Shown piece after piece: positions 24,829-37,640 of a stretch of DNA of 43,423 nt. Under the pieces are notes generated by a model, which did not search any database, was not told the origin of the DNA, and saw only the letters and a program-made list of their open reading frames with translations. The stretch spans positions 1 through 43,423 of the forward strand of contig JABVXV010000437.1 in assembly GCA_013365325.1 (NCBI GenBank), given 5' to 3'. The first letter of the stretch is position 1. Each line of letters opens with the position of its first letter. Source of the DNA: Dipetalonema caudispina (taxonomy: Eukaryota; Nematoda; Chromadorea; Rhabditida; Onchocercidae). Both the position numbers and the translations under genes were made by a program.

Positions 24829-27800
24829 TAATAATAATAATATTAATAATAATAATAATTGTACGAAGATAATGAAGTAGTACGAGAAAGAAGAGTGAAA
24901 GTTCTTATATATGTGTGATTTTTAATTTTTTCTATACTTCAACGAGAGGTAACTCATTTATCTGTCATATTTAATATCAAATTTCAGTTAATGTGCTGAT
25001 AATAAATACCTTTCTATTGCCATAAATTCCTTGTTTCGTTTTATTCTTTAAAGGTTAAAATCAAAATTGCTCAGCAAAAAAACCGGATTTGGTAATGTCA
25101 TTCAATTATTAATTCGAACATTTCATAAAACGATCAAGTAATAATAGTTTCAATGAGAAACAATTTTTTTAATTCTTACGAAAAAATAAATAAACCAACT
25201 TAAAACTTTCATCTTTATGGAAAAAGGCAAGAAAGTTCGTGAAACAAATATATTAACGAACATCTTTTAGCACTTTGCTACTTCACTTATTAATAAATGT
25301 TACTTCCCGAGAAGAGTATGTTCGAAAAAAGATTTTTCTTTCGATTTTGAAAGATTGCATGGATTCGATAAGATAAGCAGAACATTATAATATCATATGA
25401 AATAATTCATGGGGAACCTTGAATATCTTGAATAATGTGATTAGAAGAAGGTAGTTCGATTTTTTGATTCAAAACTAATTTGATATTTTCCATTTATTAT
25501 ATGAAAGCTTCATCTGGAATTAAAGGAAAAAAAAGCTAGTTGAAATAACTTATCGATTACTATCGGTAAAGTAAGTAAAAATGATGTAAATCTTCCAAAT
25601 TATCGTAAATTAAGCCTCATATGGCAACAAATTACATACTACCTCATTCATTTTTCATATCTTCTGCGATGAAGCAGCAAGAAGAAAAAATTATATAGGG
25701 TAATAATTAAAATTACTTAATGATTAGTACATCTTGAAATACAGAAAAGTTAAAGATATGTGATGAAGCATTATGTAAACAAATTCAGTGGAATATTGTC
25801 ATCAGTGAAATGATTGTGATGATAACAATGATAATAATGAAGATGATGACAATGATATTTTGACATGATCGTTGATAATCATTACTAATGCAAACATTTT
25901 CTCTTCATCTTTTCTCTTATCTTTATGCTTTCAAGATTACATTATCATTAATTGTATTGAGGTCAAAAGAACCGAATATAAGGCAAACGAAAATTTTAAC
26001 ATCAATTTTATATGTTTATTTACATTTTTGATGAAACTATTTTCCTTGACCCTTCCTTAACGGTTAATATTATTGAACCATCATAAAACTAATTTTTTTT
26101 TCTGTTCCTTTACTCCTTCTTTCTTTCTCTGTTTTTTCCTCTTACAATCAAATTAATTATATGATATTACTTGCTAAGATACTATTAAATGTATGTTTGG
26201 TGAAAGAACAAGCTTTGAAAAAATGATGAAAACATATGAAAACATTTTAAATGTTTGAAAAAATAGATGGATGAATGAATGAATGAATGAATGGTTGGAT
26301 GAATAAAATGAATAGAATGAAATATAATATAAACTTACGGTGATCAACTGAAAAGGAATTAAAAATGATTGGAACATAAAAGGGAGGGAGAAAGAGAAAG
26401 AGAGAGAATGTTCTCTCAGGAAATTGTTGGTTCAATTTGTAAATTGAATAACAATAATTCAAATAGATTTTAAGTTCTCAATTTGTCAATTTTTTTATTA
26501 ATCGAATGAAATTCACCAATTATTTGAAAAAGAAAAATAATAAGGTGGAAAATATTGATATTCAGATAACTGCAAATAGCAAGTTTAAAAGGCAAAAAAT
26601 AATAAAAATTCTGCGAAATTCAAAAATCAATCGTTGTCATAGTACAAAAGAGCATGCGGGGAGAAAGAAGAGGAGGGAATACGGGAGGAGAAAAAGCAGT
26701 AATTATTCAAAGCAGTGTAATCTGAAAATGTAGGGCTGTTTTTCTTTTTTTGTTCAGGTTTTACAAAAAAGATAAAAATGATGGATGAGTTTTGGGTGGA
26801 ATAGTAGCATTGATTGTCATCCGATTAGACTTACTAATTCAAATGTTATGGTACAGAATGATACTGTTGATAAGAGAGTAGTGCTTTTCAATGTTACACT
26901 TACTAATAAAAATAATGTTTAAAAATTAATTTTCTTTTCATTTGAAAAATTCGAAAATCAATTAATTATTGAAACAGGAAATGATAATAAAAAGACGTTC
27001 AGAAGTTTCCAAACACAATGTAACATCAATTTTTTCTTTTTCCACATCCTTTCAGATATCATATTCAATTCCTACACCTTTAATGCTTACTCCTTTTGGC
27101 TAACAACGTCCAATTCATCCGGAAAATTTCAAAGAATTTTGTGGAAGGAAAAAGTTAACGATTCTAGCAATTTTTAGTGATTTTATGAAGTCAGTTTTGA
27201 TCTATAATAATCCGTGATTGAACTAAAGACATTTTTATTTGTCTTATCATAGATTATTTAACAAGTTTGACCCAGTCTCTATAGTTATATGTGCCGAATC
27301 TTAAGCGATTCTACAGTACCTCTTATGCGGCAAGCCTCGCTTGATCCTTTATTATAGCATATTTTTTAATTACTATTTCCATGAATCGGAAAGTTTTGAA
27401 AAAAAAGAGCAGAAATATCGGTAAGATGAAATAACAGAAATAGTATGAGGGAATCAACGATTAAAAGAGTAACTTTCCGAAATGATCCCTATAATGGAAA
27501 AATTTGTCGAAGTTAGTGAAGCTATGAAAACCCAAAAAAATCATTTAAGGAATCGTTTTAGTATTCCAGAAAAAGTCATACTATGCGACATACTGCGCAG
27601 CTTATGTTGAAAAGTTAGTAATATTTTTTTAGTGAATTAATCGATTTCATAGCGTCGTCTTACGTCCACTTCAGAGCATTAAAAGCTTTGTTTTTCATGC
27701 TTACAACAACTATTTAGATACCTAGAAGATTTTAAATAACAAAAAAAAAAAAGAAAAAAAAACGAAAACAACAGTTTTATGAGTCATTAAGTTAAAGTTT

Positions 27801-28775
27801 AAACTGCAAGAGTTGGAAGTACCTGAATTGCAAACAAAAAGTGATAAGTTTTCCTACATAATTTAGATAAGTAAACAGACAAAGATGATCATATGGATGC
27901 AATGCTTGAAATAATTCTATCAACAACAATAGCCGGTTTGTTAACTTTATTGCTGTTTCCATAGGTTGATGAACAAACAACGAGACAGGTTTCATTTAAG
28001 AAACATCTTATATTGTTTGAATTATCTATATGGAATTCTCCATTTCTTCTAGATAAATTATCTTATCGAAGTATGATCCGGAAACTGGCTCCTGTAAATG
28101 AACAAAGTTCAATCTGAAGATGTGACGCGATTTTGCTGATTCCTTCTTACTAAAATCCTAAAAAAGTATAACAAATTGGAAAAGATTTCAAAAAAAAAGA
28201 AATAGAATCAAATTAATTATTAATTTGTGTCGAAAATTGAAATTGATTTCACGCAGCGATAACTGTTTACTTCAACCAATTGCACAGGAAAATATGGAAA
28301 GAATGTGTTTTTTTTTAATGATTTGAGCTGTTATTTCCAAAAATATGCACTCTTAGCAGCAAACAACAGATAGTTAGTATAAGGAAGTAAAAACATCGTC
28401 TACAATTACCACCTCAGGATACTTCTTTCATCATTGTAAGGTGACAATGAAATGTTGATGATTGTGGGATAATAATTGTACATTAATTGTATATTGATGG
28501 GACATTTTCGAGAAAAACTTAATTCTAAAATTATTTAACCTTGCATACTCCTTTTACTCTTTCCTCCATCCATTCATTTTCCAACAAACATCACAGAATG
28601 TTAACTACTTAAAACTGCTCTCTTCGTTTCCAGAAGTATTTCTATTCATAAAAGGTTCAAATTACCTTTATTTCATCAAGATGTGATTATGAGATGATTG
28701 ATTATTTTGTGGAATAGATGAAGGAAACCGAAATTATCTAAATCATATCTGTTTTTCTTTTTTTTTATTCACTTA
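24170..28775. other. Upstream region of the GTPase-like gene; start exon not located
   Basis: No confident exon is seen. At about 26,333-26,338 a minus-strand donor follows a possible short exon preceded by CCTTTTCAG. Its phase could fit exon 24169-24050, but the coding content is too weak to call. A (GAAT)n run lies at 26,269-26,292. Other open frames here lack motifs. Confidence 0.45.
24729..24859. repeat. (AAT)n-type microsatellite
   Basis: About 130 bp of imperfect AAT/GAT triplets, upstream of the first recognised exon of the GTPase-like gene. Asn-rich and Ile/Leu-rich open frames over it are repeat artefacts. Confidence 0.95.
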
Positions 28776-29240
28776 TGTCGGAAACCCGAAATAATTTATA
28801 AGTATTTCTAAATAAAAATAATTTATATTGCAGAAATATTTTCCCTCACGTGATTAATCGCATAAATTGTAATTTAATGAATGTTATAATGTGTAACATA
28901 AATAATTTAGCTTAAATTATCCTTGCTTAATCTAGGATTGTAACACGTGTTTTGATATCCATGCTTACGAAAGAAATGCAACAATGTACTTCTTGTAGAC
29001 TCCGCGTATTACAGCGTTGTACTACACTACTATTATCTACATTCAAGTGAATTCCTCCTGGAATTAAGAAAAACTTGCAAAGTAATCAATTCATTATTGA
29101 TAAATCACTCACAGTTGTCCTGTAACGGTAAGGAAGAACCTCTCCTAAAGAAGAAAATCAACCTTCACCGAATATTCGACTGTGCCTAACCGAAGCTCTC
29201 CCAAAACAAAAAAAAAAAAAAAAATCCACAATAACTCAAA
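28776..29240 (+). mobile_element. Fold-back (MITE-like) repeat, copy 1, incomplete
   Basis: This segment is the reverse complement of most of the element at 37,632-38,228. It starts with the terminal sequence TGTCGGAAACCCGAAATAAT and includes the TTGCAGAAATATTTTCCCTC block, the ACTCCGCGTATTAC block and the GAATTCCTCCTGGA block. It runs into an A-rich stretch at about 29,210-29,226, after which similarity stops, so the second inverted end is lost. The two copies are diverged but clearly alignable. No coding capacity is seen. Confidence 0.75.
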
Positions 29241-29639
29241 TGTAGAATATCTTATCAGTCATAATTAAGGGAGAGAGTATGGAAGGAAAGAGAAATTTCC
29301 GATTATGTTAAGATTTGGTACCACGCGGAAATGTGAAATAAGAGTTTGACTCGACGGATAATTAGGCAGGTAGATGAATGAGAAAGACTCTCAAAAAATA
29401 AAACACTGAATTTTGTGGATTAAGGGATTCGATATGAGTTATTATAATAATACTGATATTTTTTCGGTCAAATGAATGTTTGTTGAATGGAAAACCAAAA
29501 AAGAATATTTTTTCAATCAAATTTATTTCAGTCTGATTTTCTTCATGCCCTTTAGTAGTTTTCTAATTTTTTAACTAGTTTGTCTCTACAATAAAAATAG
29601 TAACATGTCGAAAATTTGATGAACATTTTTCGATTTTTA

Positions 29640-29830
29640 GGCTTTTCAGTTTACTTACAAACATCCACTGCGACTCCTGCGTAATTGGCAGCTTCAACAG
29701 CAACAATAACAACAAAAAATACAAAAGCAACGATAAAAACAAAAACGATGCCAACAGTATCAACAACAATGCACTTCCTAATGGAAATATCGTACAATTT
29801 TTGGCCAAAAACTCGAATATTTCAACATAA
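29640..29830 (+). CDS. Possible 3'-terminal exon, Asn-rich; strand uncertain
   Basis: After a TTTTTAG acceptor, the plus strand has an open frame with CDSCVIGSFNSNNNN, a long Asn/Lys stretch written with mixed codons, and a non-repetitive tail ALPNGNIVQFLAKNSNIST before a TAA at 29,828-29,830. The minus strand over the same bases has a Leu-rich frame (29,808 downward) that ends at a good GTAAGT donor just below 29,660. Only one is likely real. I see no partner exons for either and do not recognise a family. Confidence 0.25.
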
Positions 29831-30668
29831 ATGATTGCGATAGCATTGGTATTGATGGATGGTAAGCCTTAAATTGAATCGTATAAGCATAATCGGAGAC
29901 GATTAAGAACTAATGAATAGTGAACAAAGTTTCAATGATACAAAACTGAATGATAGAAGCAAATTGAAGCAATCATAATAAATGTTTTATTGTTTAATCA
30001 TAATACGTTTCTAGATGTTTTCAGCTTTAAATATTCGTTTGGAACTTTTCCCATAATATGTTTATTTTGGCGACTGGTAAATTTATTAACAATATGTTGC
30101 TTATCGCATATAATTTTCTACTTGTGATGTCAAAAGGACGGATACTCATAAGCTATGTACACTTCATAAAAAAATTTCAAGTTTATTCAATTTATTTTTT
30201 AACACGGATAATGGGAGTAATACATAGGCACAAGAATTATTACAACATGCGAGTGATAGTGTTTGTTACAAATTATCAAGTCATTTGAAAAAAATAATTT
30301 CATATGCATCAAAAATCTTCTAATCTTCATGATTGAGAGTAAATATTTCACAACAGGTAAATTTTAATGTAAAACCGGGTATTGCTGCTAAATTTTTAAC
30401 CATATTTGAAGCTGATTTTATCATTTTCTTTTCTCGGGATATTTCTTTTCTTGACCTGACAAGCCGTATTAAGAACAAAACAAGTCATAAGTTCATCCAC
30501 ACGAAGTTTCTGGGTAATAAAAAATAATCATCATGCTAAGTCCTAATAAAATGATTTCCAGTTATTTACGCTTTTAGAAATAATAAGATAAAGGTACATC
30601 TTTTAACTTTTCTTGATTTTCTGTTTTTCTCCATCTGATTCACTTTCATCTTCAAAAATAAAAAAAAA

Positions 30669-33600
30669 TTATCCGATGTTTTGTGTTAATGGATGAGAAC
30701 TGCCAGTAAAGTTGGCATCATCCAATAATCGTTCCATTTGTTTCGATGATTCCATAGTATAGTATATCCAGTAAAAGCAATTAAAACACATGAATGATAG
30801 GGGAAAAATGAACTGACAAAGTTTATCAACCTGAAAATATGATATTCCACACTTCATCATACTTATTGAAATATCAATAGAGTGGTAAGAATCAAAAACT
30901 GTTGAACTATAATTTTTCAGTATTGATCTATCCTTTTCCAATGCTTTTTGGTTTTAACCTATGAATCGGTAAGATAACAACTATTATGATTATCATTAAA
31001 AATTGATTCCTCATATCTATTCTAGAATAATAACTTTACTTGCATGGGGCAGTGTAATCTTTTTGTTCCAATTATTTGCCTGATGGATTCAAGCAAGATG
31101 CAATCTTATTTAAAATGAATGTCAGAGACACCTTATCGCCTGTCCATTTAGATTTCAACCACTTTGATATATTCTTAGAACTCAGCGAATCACGATAACA
31201 AATGTTCTGTATTCCATGGATTGCATTTGCATCCATTGTTATTTTGTATGCTTCCGATGATACCTTATGCCTGTAATATTTCGATTTCTTAAATCTGACT
31301 TAATAAGTAATACATTTGCTGTCGTCTAATTTCTTAATACTTTTTCATATTCTAATTTTCAGAAACAATACTACTACCACTCAACTAAATTACTGGGAAA
31401 TATTTGTTTTATATACTCTGAGAGTAACTTAGCTTGAAGATGGAGAAGGCTGGAAGATTACACCGCACTTTATTTTAAAACATTATAATAAAGCGCCTCA
31501 GTAATTCATTCTGGATAATATTGAAGTGATAGAATAAGTTGCCCTAGTTTGTTACCCCTAATCTGTGCTAATTTTAAAATAAGCTAAAAGTTGAGTTACT
31601 GCTTCTTCCCTAATTTTCGATTCATCCGCAACTAATTATATTCCAACAGTTTAGTTATTCGCAGCGTTAATCGAAAGAAGTATTGAAAAAGTAATATGCA
31701 ATAAAAATGATTGAACTGATTAAGGTTCATGCAAGTACTATCAATTATGCCTCAAGCTTTGCGTCGATGAGAAAAACAAATTATTCCGAAAAGGATGATG
31801 AAATTAAGTTGAATAACTGATTATCTTGTAGAAGATATCTATTCTGATTTTTCAGCAGTTTGATACTTTATGGTCGAGAAATAAATCCAGCATGCCTTTT
31901 TCTTGCTTGATAGTTACACCTAATACAACTTTTCCTTCTTTCCACTTTGTCAGAAGTATCCTCTTGACAGTCATCATCTTTCTTTGCCAATTTATCTACA
32001 TGTCCAGCAATGACTAGTTCAACCAGTGAAAAAAATATAAAACCCTGAAAACAGTTTAGACTTAACAATGATCACAGTTTTCAAATCCAATTTTTTGTCG
32101 AAATACGCAATGAAATGAATTGAAATAGATAAAAAATAATGGAATTAAGTTGAACTGCGATGAAACTTACCATGGATGCAAATATCCAAACATCCATTGC
32201 TTTCACATAGGAAACCTTAGGTAAGCTTCGAGCCACATTGCCATACTAAAACATAATCCTATGTCACCTACTAGATTGCAATTAACGAAAAAGAAATAGA
32301 ATTACTTTAGTTTCAGTCAAAATTCCAACTGTTACATTTTTGCTTAAAATAACTTTGAAAACTACTGTGCTTAAAATAAGAAAAAACCTGAAATGTAAGC
32401 GCCATCAATGAAGATACACCGAGGGTTATTCGGCCTGGCAAGCATTTTGGATCGAGCCAGAACGCTATCCAGCTTAAGAAAAGTTTTTTTTTTTAATTGT
32501 TTTGATTACTTCCTATGCAATTCAGACTTATTTTCCAAAATGATTGTTTGGAATCTAAACTTTAAGTACATTATGATGCCAAAACTGTGAATTTCCTCGC
32601 ATCAGAATTTTTTTGCGGCTCAAAGCGAGCGAAAACCAATAAAAATTAATTGACCAAAAATGAGATTCCAAATGCTCAAAAAATTTGAGAGATCTAACTT
32701 AAATTTTCTCTTAAAAACAAGTCTGAATAGTAGTTTTTAACCTTTTTGAAATTGTTGTTTTTGAAATAAACTTATTTACTCAATTCTGTTAGTATTTTTT
32801 GATTTTAAAAGTGGTGATGCAAGCAGCAACACGTTCAGGGTTTGTAGTTCCAATTAAAATTGTGAGCTGGCCTGCCACTTCGGAATTTGTCACCACTTTC
32901 CTCTTATAGAATTAGCGTTTGCTCAACTTAGATCTATCAAGTCTGTCTAGACTGTTGATCTCAATGGATCGATTTGGAATTTCTTGCAGCAGCATTAAAT
33001 TGAAAAATATGTTGTTTCCATTCATATCACCAATTTTATAACAGGAAAAAAGATTTTTCCCTTCCGTTGGAGAAAAATTTTCCTCAGAGGACAATCAAAT
33101 TTGTTGATTTTTTCCAACTTTTAAATAACATTTTAGCAACCAAAGAAAATTTTGTTAACAAGTGCCGGCTAATGGATTTGTAAATCAATAAAAACTCTGG
33201 TAATGCCAGGACAAGACATGAAATTTGAATTTATTTGCTAAATTTCTTCTTTTTTGGTAAAAAATGATTACATATGTAGAGTTACTCTCTTAATCTCAAG
33301 CTTGACTAATAAATTTTAGGAAAAGTTTGAAGCAGAGGACAAAACTTCTTTGAAAACATCATCCACTGATTCGTTGAAAATTTCATTTGATATCATTCAT
33401 TGATGCATCAAACATTAGAAAGCATTTGTTAAAAAATGACAAAGAAAAAAACCATGAGTGAAATATTCAAATTTCTCGTACCAGGGAATAGCAATTTTTG
33501 ATCACTGTTAAACAAATGCTAGGTTAGGTTTTTGGCAAATATACCTGATGAAGACGGACGCATAAGTTGGCATGTATAGTTGCAAAATGTAATAACCGTA

Positions 33601-35065
33601 AGATCTGCGGAAGTAAAAAGTTGCTTTCAACTGATCCCACTGTCCCGCAGGATAATAAAATTGTTGTTTCTGCCATGTATAATGTGTTAATTCAAAATCT
33701 GGCAATTTCCCCTGCAATATTGGCTTAGGATATCTCTCAGCCTTTTTTATCGTTCCCAACGAAATGTGCTCAAGATTTCGTAAAGATCATAATATAATGG
33801 TTGGAAGAAGAAATAATATCTTGAAATTCTATAACAACATTACTGCCATTAATTATTATCGTACATTGCACTTCGAATGCTTATTATCGTTAATGAATTG
33901 GATGGGATGATTTGAAGGAGAAGTAATGATCTTTTAGATAAAATGGATTCAAAGAGCTGTCTCCGGCTTGCATTTGCAATAAATAAAGTCAAGAAACGAA
34001 TTAGATTGAATGACCTGAGGATTTCGATAATATACATGAGTTGCTGACAGTATTACTATAACGTCGATAATGTACGATCCTTCGAAGCTTGGTAGATTAG
34101 TTCTTCTAGGAATAAAATGAATAAAAAAATTTCAATATACAGTAGTTGAAATGATCAACGAAAAACCTGCAAATCTAAAATAACTGCTGTTTCGAACCAA
34201 TCCAGTCGTACGCGATCAACATTAAAGGAATAAGATTCGAAGGTCATGGTACATCGTTGCACATCCATCGGGAACGATGACATATCCAGTTCGCATGGAG
34301 CTTCTACCTAATATCAAATTTGCATCAAATATTATTGATGGACTGATTTAAACATCATTTCCAGTTATCAACGAAAGCAAAAAAAAGTTAGAGATTCTTT
34401 AAAATTTTCTTCGATTTTTTAATTTCATCCTTTCTCGCATTCCTTTCCATTTCTTTACATAAGTACAAACAGACTATTTTTTCAATAATTAATATTTGCA
34501 TTGGAATGCAGTTGAATATCACATCTACCATTGAAAATATTGATACAGCAGAATGAAGGAATACTAAATTGATACCTTTACTCGATAATTGACCCAAATT
34601 GTGCCATTAGGATAAATAAGCAAAAATATGTTTGGTGTTGGGCTACTATGTATTGAGGTAGATTTACTGTTCTGGAAACATACGTTGGGCAACCAAATAT
34701 CATCAATGGTACGATGGCTGAGCGTTAAATTAGCCAAACATCTGCAATATTTATATTACAAAAAAAAAAATCTGAATCTATCCTATTTTATTTTTATCTA
34801 CACGAGGTCTTTTAGAAATTTCTAACCAATTAACGGAAATAACTTGCTTGGTGACATTTTCGAATGCCAATCCAGGATCAAGCCAAATTTGGCTGAAAAA
34901 CACATCTGCAGTAAAACTAGCAGTCATTTCGGATATACTAGAAATAGCCTGAACCATCAGATCAACTTTCACGTCAACACCTTCCGCCATTGGTACCGTT
35001 TTACGATCGTACGAAAGCATCAGATGCTCCAATACCGACTTGAATGAATTTTGTTCTATTAACAT
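30669..35065 (-). CDS. Cys-loop ligand-gated ion channel subunit, anion-channel type
   Basis: Exons on the minus strand: up to about 35065 down to 34827, 34717-34576, 34307-34167, 33711-33545, 32472-32388, 32245-32171, 32044-31920, 31270-31132 and 30830-30669; all phases agree. About 420 residues from the first exon seen. The ligand domain has [18 protein letters not shown] and IDDIWLP, then the 15-residue disulfide loop from [10 protein letters not shown] to DVQRC (two Cys with 13 residues between), then [10 protein letters not shown] and [21 protein letters not shown]1 is [20 protein letters not shown]2 is [15 protein letters not shown], and M3 starts after [14 protein letters not shown] Lys- and Ser-rich loop of about 80 residues follows, then M4 ([18 protein letters not shown]). 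The M1-M2 turn reads LPGR where most anion channels have PAR. The signal peptide exon is missing; the first exon may begin at an acceptor near 35,055. The ligand cannot be told from sequence alone. Confidence 0.92.
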
Positions 35066-35438
35066 TCAATTTTACTAAAGTTGAATTGAAAGAGTAACAA
35101 GGAGACAAGCAAAAAAAGCTATTGATTATCTGTTTTGTTTAATGAAGTAAAAGAAAACTGGAGTTTTGAACATCATATTTTTCTTTCCTTTTTTATTGCT
35201 TTCTACTGTTTTATTTCCAACTTCTGTTCTGCTTTCTTCCGAAATAATGTTTCATCAGGATTGTTGGATTACTCAGTACTATATGTTTATCATTGTTTCG
35301 CCCTATAAAGTTGTTTCGTAAGGTTTACTATTTTTCGTTATTCTATTAGGCATAGGATTTTTGTATAATTTGTATTCTAAATTTTGTAGATAAGCTGTTA
35401 TTCCCTTAAACTTTTTTGTCAAATTCTTTTTTGACTCG

Positions 35439-36125
35439 CTATTGTAAATATAATTGCTTGATACATGAAATATCATAAATAATCATCGGATAAGTTATAT
35501 CAGCAGTTAGTCTTGTCTTGTGTGCGTAAAGTTTAAGAATCTTAGAATGATGTTTTACTTTAGCTAATTTATCGTCATTATTTGCCTTGCAATCTTGTTC
35601 TGTCATTTGTTTCAATTGAAGCGTCTTTGACAGTATTATTGATTTCGCTGTTGCTTCTATACTGTTAGTTGGTTGTGATCTTGTCGTAACCTCTTCACGT
35701 TTTTGACGGACTTTCGTCATCACCTTAAAAGCACCGTTGATCAGTTTTTATGAATATTTGCAATTTCTTTTTCTTACAATTTGTGAAATGGTAGTTGGCT
35801 ACTGACATGACATGACAGCTGTCCACAGTCTCTTTTTTCCCATTACGGCTCGAGGCCTCACTAACCCGTTGCCAAACAAGATTATACAGTTATTTGACAA
35901 AGAAGCCTTTTGATATTATTTCCTCTATTTGTTTAAATCTTCCAAAGAATATGTTTATTCTCACCATACCTTCATCATTCTTCTTACTATTGTCTCTTAT
36001 CATCTCAATACTAGTGAAATATGTGGGGTCGCTACTAATCATAATAAATAATAAAGGAACAGCGAAAAGTATCCACTTACCAGTTCGTAATCGTGTTCGG
36101 TGAGGTAGTAAGCATTGACATCCAT
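35439..36125 (-). CDS. Possible two-exon small gene, unknown family
   Basis: An ATG at 36,125 opens MDVNAYYLTEHDYEL, ending at a canonical CTG|GTAAGT donor (exon 36125-36081). In the same phase, exon 35723-35439 follows a TTTTAAG acceptor and reads VMTKVRQKREEVTTRSQ, then a Lys/Gln-rich, probably helical region, ending at a TAG at 35,439. The total is about 110 residues with no signal peptide or membrane segment. The clean first exon and matching phase favour a real gene. The Tyr/Ile-rich last 20 residues could be intron read-through, with a further exon beyond. It lies about 370 bp upstream of the channel gene on the same strand. I do not recognise the family. Confidence 0.4.
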
Positions 36126-36129
36126 AATA

Positions 36130-37265
36130 TAAGGATACAAAAATGTCAAAAAAGTTAGATATAAATCCATTTAACAGAATGTTGCAAAATGTTAGTTGTG
36201 GTAGTGAGAATAGTGATAAGCTATCAGTACGAAGATAAGGATAACGATGAAAAGTGTTGACGTGGAGAGGAGTATTGGTGGGTGATGAAGATGGCAATAA
36301 ATGTTATTGTGGCGAAAATGAGGAAGAAAAAAGTATTCGAAAAATTTCATTACACTTTTTTTCTCTTTATATATTCCATGATAAATCTTAGTAGGAGTGT
36401 CTTAGATATTTGTAGTTGGCTGTTTGCCATTGATACACAAAGCTATTGCTTTTTAGCATCCTGGCCAGGGATGAGCTTATTCGTGGTCCCGTTCTTTATT
36501 TCGAGAAATGAAAGAAATTTTTTAATGAAAACGATGAAAATTTCCTTTCCTTTGCCTCTCACTGTTCCCGCATTTCACAAAAGCTGTAAAATTGAAGTTT
36601 CATTTTCAGATCGCAAGCATTTTTCAAATGCACTCTGATAAGAGACATAACGTTTGATTAATGGAAGTTTAGATGCGTAAAGTCAATTCAATTGCATTTA
36701 AAACATTCAGAGCGTAAATTAATTCTGCGGCAATGTAATTCGACTCTTCCTGCCATTAACCGAACAAAATGGACGTGGATCATGTCATTTATACGTGAAA
36801 TTTTCCCTCAAATATTTAATAACTCGAATTCGTGGAGGATATCACAGTAGACAGAGCGATTTACTCATCGTATAAATCAAAATTTGTTCATTGAAAAACA
36901 GATCGCTGCTTTCATGAGTTAAACCAAAGGAAATTTTACCTTTTGACATAGCCGAGGTCAGTGTTCATCCTTTGATTAATTTTTTCCCAGTTACCAATTC
37001 GCAAACCCTAAATTCAAATTAAATTCAAATAAGAGTGTTCTATTATTCTTCTCAAGCCTATGTACTCCACAGAACTTATTTGAAAAAAAAATTGCAATTT
37101 GATTAGGTTTTTTCCGTCTTTTACGCCAAAGTAATTTATGCGATAAAGGTGGACGAAAGGGTTATTTAAATTGAAAATCAGCTGGTACTGGATTTAAATA
37201 ACCAAATTATCAGTGAATAAGTGGTTTTTTCCGCTGCTTTGAACGACGATGAAAATGTATATTTA
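36130..37265. other. Intergenic region, nothing recognised
   Basis: A 118-codon plus-strand open frame at 36,282-36,638 lacks recognisable motifs and I do not call it. No repeats or RNA genes are seen. Confidence 0.4.
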
Positions 37266-37269
37266 CGCT

Positions 37270-37640
37270 GCCTGAAAATCAACAAATGCACATTTGAGCA
37301 TTTCTAAATTGTCATGAACACACATTCGTAATTGCTCAAAAGACAAGAAATATGTGCGCTACCTCAGAAGTCAAGTACATTTTGAGCAACATTAACTTAT
37401 GACAAGTACGAATCTATGCAGTGACAACCTATCAGAAACGCACATTTGTGTTGCTTCAAATCACAACAAATGCACGCCACACAAAAAATGATAAGCTGCG
37501 CACTGCCAGCTTATCACAAGGACACATCGCTGCTACTTCAAAAGTAAGTCTTTTACTAACTAAGAATGCACATTTGCTAAAAAATCAACAAATGTACACT
37601 TGCATGATACTAACTTTTCACAAACATATATTTGTCGCAA
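37270..37640 (+). repeat. Degenerate minisatellite, unit about 30 bp
   Basis: About ten or more loosely related units follow each other, built on the theme CACATTTG...(ACTTATCA)CAAATG; the clearest cores are near 37,286, 37,437, 37,466, 37,565 and 37,588. Unit length and sequence vary a lot. The array stops where the inverted terminus of the fold-back element begins (about 37,632). An 80-codon open frame inside it is not supported as a gene. Confidence 0.6.

Noticed and set aside
24607..24880. Asn-rich and Ile/Leu-rich open frames
   Set aside because: They are translations of the AAT-type microsatellite on both strands.
27280..27345. Locally less A+T-rich stretch that resembled a tRNA
   Set aside because: No cloverleaf could be drawn and there is no GTTCRANYC-type box B on either strand.
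33971..34061. Exon-like segment inside a channel intron, with acceptor and donor, reading [15 protein letters not shown]...
   Set aside because: It is 91 bases long, so it breaks the frame. The flanking exons (34,167 and 33,711) join perfectly in phase without it and give a normal channel sequence.
34718..34741. Apparent TGA at the first channel splice junction, suggesting a pseudogene
   Set aside because: It arises only if the TTGCAG acceptor at 34,742 is used. The CTCAG acceptor at 34,718 gives an open frame and the usual spacing before the IWLP motif.
36282..36638. 118-codon plus-strand open frame
   Set aside because: No motif, no splice context and no convincing protein character; an open frame of this length can occur by chance over 43 kb.
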